Of a DNA stretch of 49,300 nucleotides, positions 44,257-49,300 are shown in pieces. A program made the position numbers and the translations under genes. The stretch comes from Lachnospiraceae bacterium (lineage in GTDB: Bacteria; Bacillota_A; Clostridia; Lachnospirales; Lachnospiraceae). The notes under the pieces were generated by a model. It was not told the origin of the DNA. It saw only the letters and a list, made by a program, of their open reading frames with translations, and did no database searches. The stretch spans positions 1 to 49,300 of the forward strand of contig JAFXDD010000032.1 of the NCBI GenBank assembly GCA_017516285.1. Direction: 5' to 3'. How positions within the stretch are numbered: position 1 is the first letter of the stretch; every line of letters starts with the position of its first letter.

Positions 44257-44496
44257 TCATGTTGTTTTTGTTTTATCCTCATGCGTATATCTTTTGCCAT
44301 CTTCCATTGCCGCATTGTCAGCTTCATCAAGTGCACTTTCCACACCATCTGTCAATCTTGAATATGCTTCCAGACTTAAAACAACCATAGCTCCATAACC
44401 ATTCTTTGTTAAATATACAGGTTCTCCTACTACTACTGCTCTCTCTATATCCGGGAACTTATTTCTTAAATCTGAAACGGGTCTAATTTGTATCAT
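44257..44496 (-). CDS. Orphan Phd/YefM-type antitoxin
   Basis: 79 residues from the ATG at 44496. IRPVSDLRNKFPDIE (3-17), VGEPVYLTKNGYGAMVVLS and LEAYSRL are the Phd/YefM DNA-binding fold. The C-terminus, where the toxin-neutralising helix normally continues after RYTHED, ends abruptly in KTKTT. No toxin gene follows; only a terminator is found within 80 bp. It may act as a solitary repressor or be a decaying module. It lies directly after the deacetylase gene. Confidence 0.75.
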   Translation of the reverse strand: MIQIRPVSDLRNKFPDIERAVVVGEPVYLTKNGYGAMVVLSLEAYSRLTDGVESALDEADNAAMEDGKRYTHEDKTKTT

Positions 44497-44504
44497 AAAA
44501 ACCT

Positions 44505-45242
44505 TCACTTCAACAAAATCTCCTCCACAGTCACAAATTGGTACCCATCCTCCAAAAGCTCATCCACAATCTGTAGCGCTGCCTCCACGCTGGTAGCATA
44601 CTCATCATGCATGAGTACGATAGAATTATCCTCTGCGTTATCCAATACCTTTTTTACAATTTGAGCAGTATTTCCGGTGCACCAGTCCAAGGGGTCAATA
44701 TCCCATAGGACAGGAAACATATTGATTTCTTTTTCTATAGATTTCGTCCAGTCACCAAAAGGTGGTCTGACATACAGCACATCTTCCTCCAGAATGCCCT
44801 CCAGCACCCGGTTGGTCTCCTTAAGTTCCTGCAAAAAAATTTTTTCACCCACACTGGACAACTGTACATGGTGGTAGGTGTGATTTCCCACCAGATGTCC
44901 ATCCTCCTGCATTTGTGCTATCAGCTCAGGATAAAGAGTGGCATTGGCACCTGTCACAAAAAAGGTAGCCACTACATCCCGCTCTCTAAGTCCCTCCAAA
45001 AGCTTAGGTGTATAAATTGGATGCGGACCGTCATCAAAGGTAAGGGCGATTTTCTTTTCCTCTTCTTCTATAATCATGCCCAAAGCCTCCTCTGCGGTAT
45101 TTATAACTACGTTCTGTACATCCACCCATAATGTCTTTATGTACTGTGTGGATAAAACCTTCCCGCCAGACAAAAAAATCAGGCCAAAGATTAGGACCAC
45201 TATCCATAATCTCTGACCTGATTTACGCATATGCTTTCTCAT
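44505..45242 (-). CDS. Polysaccharide deacetylase (CE4, NodB domain), membrane-anchored
   Basis: 245 residues from the ATG at 45242 with AAAGGAG upstream. An N-terminal membrane anchor or signal (about 11-30) precedes the complete CE4 motif set: TFDDGPH (68-74), HTYHH (121-125), RPPFGDW, DPLDW and IVLMHD. It deacetylates N-acetylated glycans, for clostridial members usually peptidoglycan or spore cortex. It is 88 bp downstream of the DUF4250 gene. Confidence 0.92.
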   Translation of the reverse strand: MRKHMRKSGQRLWIVVLIFGLIFLSGGKVLSTQYIKTLWVDVQNVVINTAEEALGMIIEEEEKKIALTFDDGPHPIYTPKLLEGLRERDVVATFFVTGANATLYPELIAQMQEDGHLVGNHTYHHVQLSSVGEKIFLQELKETNRVLEGILEEDVLYVRPPFGDWTKSIEKEINMFPVLWDIDPLDWCTGNTAQIVKKVLDNAEDNSIVLMHDEYATSVEAALQIVDELLEDGYQFVTVEEILLK

Positions 45243-45330
45243 AACGCTCTCCTTTGGCTGCCTCATAACAGCCCGGGCAGCGGAAATTACTTATTTAAAC
45301 ATATGCTCCTTCTTATTCATTTTATTACTT

Positions 45331-45504
45331 CTACACAAACTGATTACGATCCGGATTATAATGATAATCAATCCTTGCCAGTGTCTCTTCGATATCACCA
45401 CGCATCACGTTTAAATCGTCGCACAGTGCATCTAAGTCCATGCCATAATCCCGCAGCTTCAGGTTTATAAAGCTAAGCAACATCACCGGGTCCTTTGGTA
45501 TCAT
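45331..45504 (-). CDS. DUF4250 domain protein (57 residues)
   Basis: Reads [20 protein letters not shown] through [11 protein letters not shown] and ends [12 protein letters not shown], the recognisable DUF4250 pattern of short clostridial proteins of unknown function. The ATG overlaps the clpB stop (ATGA) and has AGAGGAG upstream, inside clpB. Translation is therefore coupled to clpB. The acidic, helix-turn-like composition suggests a small binding protein, but nothing firmer can be said. Confidence 0.88.
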   Translation of the reverse strand: MIPKDPVMLLSFINLKLRDYGMDLDALCDDLNVMRGDIEETLARIDYHYNPDRNQFV

Positions 45505-48092
45505 AATAACTCCTCTCTGCGTGCCTTTAACGCTCCGTCCACTACATCTACCAATATGGTATCCCCTGCAGACACGCCATCGCTAAGAATCAGTCGTGCA
45601 GCCAGTGTCTCCACAGTCTTTTGCATAAAGCGCTTCAGTGGTCGTGCACCGTATACCGGGTCATAAGCACTTTCTACGATAAACTCCTCTGCTGCAGGAG
45701 TCAGACGAATGGTAAGCTCTCTGTCGGCAAGACGCTTGTTCACATCCGCTAAAATCAAATCAATAATATGACCAACGTGAGACTTTGTCAGTGGTTTAAA
45801 CAAAATAATTTCATCCAGTCGGTTCAAAAACTCCGGTCTGAAGTGGCCACGCAGTTCCTGCATTACCATATTCTCTGCTTCGGGACGAATGTCCCCCTCT
45901 TCACTGATACCCTCTAACAAATAGCTTGCACCGATATTAGAGGTCATAATCAGTATGGTATTTTTAAAATCTACAGTACGTCCCTGAGAGTCGGTAATAC
46001 GACCGTCATCCAGCACCTGTAAAAGCACATTAAATACGTCCGGATGCGCCTTCTCAATTTCGTCAAAAAGCACTACGGAATAAGGCTTTCTACGCACTGC
46101 TTCAGTGAGCTGGCCTCCCTCCTCATAGCCTACGTATCCCGGAGGTGCTCCAATTAATCTGGAAACGGAGTACTTCTCCATATACTCACTCATATCAATG
46201 CGCACCATATTGGACTCATCATCAAAAAGTGCCTCTGCCAGAGACTTGGCAAGCTCCGTCTTACCCACACCGGTAGGTCCCAAGAATAGGAAGGAACCGA
46301 TTGGCTTGGTCGGATCCTTAATGCCTGCCTTGGAGCGAAGAATAGCCTCTGTTACCTTCTGAACGCCTTCATCCTGCCCAACCACACGCTTGTGAAGCTC
46401 TGCATCCAGATGCAAAATCTTGCTGCGCTCCCCCTCTGTCAGCTTGGCTACCGGAATACCGGTCCAACGGCTGATAATACGGGCAATCTCTTCGTCGGAT
46501 ACATTTTCATGCACCAGAGAATTTTCCTTGCCTTTCACACGCTCCTCTTCCTCGGCAAGCTCCTTTTTCAAATTTGGAAGTCTGCCATAGCTAAGCTCTG
46601 CCGCCTTCTCCAGGTCACCCTCCTGACTGGCAATTTGAATCTGACGATTTACCTCTTCAATCTCCTCACGTAGGCCGGAAAGACGCTCTACGCCCTTCTT
46701 TTCGTTATCCCACTGGGCCTTCTTGACCGCAAAGTCCTCTTTTAACTCTGCCAGCTCTGCCTGTAATGCAGCAAGTCTGTCCTGGCTAAGCTTATCCTCT
46801 TCCTTTTTAAGAGCAGCCTCCTCAATCTCCATCTGAGTCACTCTACGCTGTAACTCGTCCAGCTCCGTAGGCATACTATCCAGCTCGGTCTTAATCAATG
46901 CACAGGCCTCATCTACCAAATCAATCGCCTTATCCGGCAAAAATCTGTCGGAAATATATCTATGGGAAAGGGTTGCTGCACTTACCAAAGCGTTATCCAA
47001 AATCTTTACCCCATGATATACCTCATAGCGTTCCTTCAGCCCACGAAGAATAGAAATAGTGTCCTCCACAGTAGGTTCATCCACCATAACCGGCTGGAAT
47101 CTACGCTCTAAAGCGGCATCCTTCTCAATATACTGTCTGTACTCATCCAAAGTGGTAGCTCCGATACAATGCAGTTCTCCACGGGCAAGCATCGGCTTAA
47201 GCATATTGCCGGCATCCATGGCGCCGTCTGTCTTGCCAGCACCTACGATAGTATGCAGCTCATCGATAAAAAGGATAATCTGCCCGTCGCTGTTCTTTAC
47301 ATCCTCCAGTACGGCCTTTAAACGCTCTTCAAACTCACCACGATACTTGGCACCCGCCACCAGAGCACCCATATCCAGAGAAAAAATCTTTTTATCCTTA
47401 AGGCCCTCCGGCACGTCACCACGGACAATACGTTGTGCCAGCCCCTCTACTACCGCAGTCTTACCAACACCGGGCTCACCAATCAGCACCGGATTATTCT
47501 TGGTCTTACGGGAAAGAATACGTATTACATTACGAATCTCCGCATCTCTACCGATAACCGGATCCATCTTGCCATTCCGCGCCTTCTCCACCAACTCCTG
47601 ACCGTATTTATTCAGGGTATCATAGGTAGCCTCCGGATTGTCACTGGTCACACGCTGATTGCCCCTGACAGTACTAAGCGCCTGCAAAAAACGTTCTCTA
47701 TTAATACTAAACTCCTGAAACAATGCCTTCACGGTCTTGCTCGGTACATGCAAAAGTGCCAAGAACAGATGCTCCACGGAAACATACTCATCCCCCAGAG
47801 CCTTCGCCTCATCCTCTGCACGTAAAAGAGCCTTATTTAAATCAGGACCTACCTGCAGCTGACCTCCCTGTACCTTCACCCTCTTGGCCAGTGCCTGCTC
47901 GACACGATTCATAAAATACGGCAGCTGAATCTCCATCTTCTCAATAAGCTTACTAATCAGACTGTCCTCTACAGTAAGCAGACTGTAAAGCAAGTGCTCC
48001 TGCTCTATCTCCTGATTACCGTACTCAATGGCAAGCTTTTCACAGCCCTCTACAGCCTTCATGGATTTCTGTGTAAATTTTGAAATATTCAT
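45501..48092 (-). CDS. clpB: ATP-dependent chaperone ClpB
   Basis: 863 residues. An N-terminal Clp repeat domain (about 1-145) is followed by NBD1 with GEPGVGKT and ILFIDELHT, a coiled-coil M-domain (about 400-530; rich in Glu/Lys/Leu), NBD2 with GPTGVGKT, the [13 protein letters not shown] pore loop and [11 protein letters not shown], and a C-terminal small domain with [12 protein letters not shown]. The M-domain and absence of an IGF-type ClpP-binding loop define ClpB, the disaggregase working with DnaK. Neither CIRCE nor a clear CtsR box is visible upstream. Confidence 0.97.
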   Translation of the reverse strand: MNISKFTQKSMKAVEGCEKLAIEYGNQEIEQEHLLYSLLTVEDSLISKLIEKMEIQLPYFMNRVEQALAKRVKVQGGQLQVGPDLNKALLRAEDEAKALGDEYVSVEHLFLALLHVPSKTVKALFQEFSINRERFLQALSTVRGNQRVTSDNPEATYDTLNKYGQELVEKARNGKMDPVIGRDAEIRNVIRILSRKTKNNPVLIGEPGVGKTAVVEGLAQRIVRGDVPEGLKDKKIFSLDMGALVAGAKYRGEFEERLKAVLEDVKNSDGQIILFIDELHTIVGAGKTDGAMDAGNMLKPMLARGELHCIGATTLDEYRQYIEKDAALERRFQPVMVDEPTVEDTISILRGLKERYEVYHGVKILDNALVSAATLSHRYISDRFLPDKAIDLVDEACALIKTELDSMPTELDELQRRVTQMEIEEAALKKEEDKLSQDRLAALQAELAELKEDFAVKKAQWDNEKKGVERLSGLREEIEEVNRQIQIASQEGDLEKAAELSYGRLPNLKKELAEEEERVKGKENSLVHENVSDEEIARIISRWTGIPVAKLTEGERSKILHLDAELHKRVVGQDEGVQKVTEAILRSKAGIKDPTKPIGSFLFLGPTGVGKTELAKSLAEALFDDESNMVRIDMSEYMEKYSVSRLIGAPPGYVGYEEGGQLTEAVRRKPYSVVLFDEIEKAHPDVFNVLLQVLDDGRITDSQGRTVDFKNTILIMTSNIGASYLLEGISEEGDIRPEAENMVMQELRGHFRPEFLNRLDEIILFKPLTKSHVGHIIDLILADVNKRLADRELTIRLTPAAEEFIVESAYDPVYGARPLKRFMQKTVETLAARLILSDGVSAGDTILVDVVDGALKARREELL

Positions 48093-48249
48093 ACCCCATC
48101 CTCACTTTCCAAAAATACAGAATGTTTTACTTGTTCTACATCTAATATAACACGTATTTTAAATTTATCAAGTACTAAATTGTGAAATAATTATAAAATT
48201 TAAACATTTTTCTTCACAAACTTTTCACACTATTTAAACATACCATTTA

Positions 48250-48278
48250 TTGACAAGAATTGCTAGATAAAGTAACAT
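48250..48278 (+). promoter_or_regulatory. Promoter of the single-pass membrane protein gene
   Basis: TTGACA (48250-48255), 17-bp spacer, TAACAT (48273-48278), divergent from clpB. Confidence 0.55.
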
Positions 48279-48321
48279 AGTAATATGCTTTTAACATTTT
48301 TCAGAAAGAGGATTTAATATT

Positions 48322-49113
48322 ATGGCAGTAATGGATGAATTTAAAGAAGAACGGGCTAAAATGAAAGAGCAGCCCTTCAAAAAGCGACTGGAGTACTTTT
48401 GGGATTACCACAAATACCACGTGCTTGCGGGAGCTTTCGTACTTTTCTTTGTAATTGACATGATTTACAACATGCTCACCGCCAAGGATACCGCCTTTAT
48501 GGCAATTTTACTTAACAGTGCACATGATGAAGCAAAGGCCGCCACATACACAGAGGCATTGACCACGGCTATGGGCATTAACCCTTCCAAGGAGCAGTTA
48601 ATGATTGACACCAGCATTCACATTACAGGAGACGGCACTGATTACGAAAGCTCTCAGGTATTATCTGTACGAGTAGGTGCTAATGAAATGGATGTTATGC
48701 TGGCAGACGCAGATACCTTTGGCACTTACGTGCGCTCCGAGCTCTTTTTAGACCTGCGTGAGGTTCTGACCGAGGAGCAAATCGCTTATTACGAAGATAA
48801 CTTCTACTACATGGATTACGCCCTCATTGAGAGCGGCTATTATGACGAGCTGGCCTTTGATGCTAATACCGTATTTGTGGACACCTTGGATCACACCACT
48901 CCGGAAGGCATGGAAAAGCCGGTACCCGTAGGTATTTACATGGACACCTTCTCTGAGGACTTTAGTGAGTGCTACCACGTTGGAGGCGAACCACCTGTTT
49001 TTGGTATCGCAGGCTACTGTGAAGAACAGCGTATCAGTTATTCTGTGCAGTATTTGGACTATATTTCCGGACGTGTACCGTTAGAGGTGGAATTTGTTGC
49101 TACTACCGAGTAG
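48322..49113 (+). CDS. Conserved single-pass membrane protein of unknown function
   Basis: 263 residues. A basic cytoplasmic start (KKRLEYFWDYHKYH, about 20-33), one membrane segment (about 34-52), and an acidic extracytoplasmic domain of about 210 residues with many Tyr/Asp/Glu. It resembles lachnospiral hypothetical proteins with the same WDYxKxH entry into the membrane. It has no catalytic motif I recognise. GAAAGAGGA lies before the ATG. It is monocistronic and just left of the insertion sequence. Confidence 0.75.
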   Translation: MAVMDEFKEERAKMKEQPFKKRLEYFWDYHKYHVLAGAFVLFFVIDMIYNMLTAKDTAFMAILLNSAHDEAKAATYTEALTTAMGINPSKEQLMIDTSIHITGDGTDYESSQVLSVRVGANEMDVMLADADTFGTYVRSELFLDLREVLTEEQIAYYEDNFYYMDYALIESGYYDELAFDANTVFVDTLDHTTPEGMEKPVPVGIYMDTFSEDFSECYHVGGEPPVFGIAGYCEEQRISYSVQYLDYISGRVPLEVEFVATTE

Positions 49114-49183
49114 ATAAGCTTTTTCATCAATGAATATGAATTATGTAGGTACGAGACATAAGGGGCTGTAAAAAAAGTCCCAT

Positions 49184-49222
49184 AAAAAAATCGCTTAGAC
49201 CGTGAAGTTTAAGCGATTTTTT
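49184..49222 (+). terminator. Intrinsic terminator at the entry of the insertion sequence
   Basis: AAAAAATCGCTTA pairs with TAAGCGATTTTTT (49210-49222) without mismatch. It is positioned between the terminal repeat and the transposase promoter. Confidence 0.75.
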
Positions 49223-49235
49223 GGTATAATTAATT

Positions 49236-49300
49236 ATGCGACTAACTAACAACACCAATGGTAATTATACCACCCGTCAGCTGAAATTACCATTGGAAAT
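49236..49300 (+). CDS. IS1182-family transposase, N-terminal fragment
   Basis: 21 codons are visible: MRLTNNTNGNYTTRQLKLPL then E. QLKLPL near the N-terminus is typical of IS1182-type DDE transposases. The ATG lies six bases after TATAAT with no Shine-Dalgarno. CCAATGGTAATT (49255-49266) and AATTACCATTGG (49285-49296) form a perfect 12-bp stem within the first 21 codons. The rest is outside the window. Confidence 0.65.
   Translation, partial: MRLTNNTNGNYTTRQLKLPLE

Larger units (their letters stand above)
49158..49300 (+). mobile_element. IS1182-like insertion sequence, left end and start of transposase (partial)
   Basis: It begins with AAGGGGCTGTAAAAAAAGTC, whose inverse is at 128-143. A 13-bp hairpin with a six-T tail (49184-49222) blocks incoming transcription. 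TATAAT (49225-49230) is followed by the transposase ATG. It runs off the window edge. Confidence 0.65.

Noticed and set aside
44109..44348. 79-codon minus-strand frame as a toxin partner of the antitoxin
   Set aside because: It overlaps the antitoxin in another frame and runs through the terminator; it shows no RelE, ParE or Doc features.
47059..47601. 180-codon plus-strand frame
   Set aside because: It is a Ser/Pro-rich shadow of the clpB ATPase domain on the opposite strand.
48093..48321. CIRCE or CtsR operator upstream of clpB
   Set aside because: No TTAGCACTC-N9-GAGTGCTAA and no convincing tandem GGTCAAA heptamers; only A+T-rich sequence with a TTAGTACTTGATA half-resemblance.

Overview
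The window looks like a chromosomal segment of a gut Clostridia, most likely Lachnospiraceae. The signs are moderate-to-low GC, strong Gram-positive ribosome binding sites (AGGAGG type), an LplBC-style sugar ABC transporter, a DUF4250 gene, and a guaA-type integration end. No ribosomal RNA is present. Everything here comes from reading the sequence; no database search was run.

Layout. (1) 1-435: the presumed right end of an IS1182-like element, then tRNA-Gly(GCC) on the minus strand and a dispersed palindromic repeat. (2) 436-13.4 kb: housekeeping genes. They are a membrane-anchored GH3-like protein with altered catalytic motifs, a LUD protein, a minus-strand threonine-branch operon (hom, a phosphoglycerate-mutase-like probable homoserine kinase, aspartate kinase), a nitroreductase, pyrBI, rarA, and a large double GT-C glycosyltransferase. 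(3) 13.4-19.4 kb: an accessory island. It holds an Rpn-type nuclease, a tightly coupled three-gene operon (DUF6414-like protein, AAA+ unfoldase-like ATPase, proteasome/HslV-like Ntn hydrolase), a tyrosine integrase broken by three single-base frameshifts, and an att-like end carrying the last codons of guaA. The three-gene operon is the best candidate for an undescribed system. It resembles a stand-alone compartmental protease with its own ATPase and a third possible sensor/adaptor protein. Its leader contains an intrinsic terminator, and the protease gene has a frameshift before a recognisable C-terminal segment.

(4) 19.5-44.0 kb: a long, all-minus-strand carbohydrate cluster. It contains a 1926-residue surface heparinase II/III-type lyase, a solute-binding lipoprotein and two permeases without an ATPase, nagA, nagB, a GH88 unsaturated glucuronyl hydrolase, a deacetylase-like protein, an unrecognised 673-residue putative TIM-barrel protein, a metallo-beta-lactamase-fold hydrolase, a Gfo/Idh/MocA oxidoreductase, a MATE transporter, a phosphoesterase/TIM-barrel fusion, a membrane-bound AraC-type regulator and a neutral-ceramidase-like protein. 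The set suggests use of an uronic-acid/GlcNAc polysaccharide such as heparosan, hyaluronan or a heparan-like glycan; no sulfatase is present in the window. Two operons of the cluster carry an identical 31-bp palindromic element over their -35 boxes, the likely operator of the local AraC-type regulator.

(5) 44.2-49.3 kb: an orphan Phd-type antitoxin, a polysaccharide deacetylase, a DUF4250 gene overlapping clpB, clpB, a divergent single-pass membrane protein, and the start of an IS1182-like transposase. That element appears to be in the same orientation as the one at the left edge.
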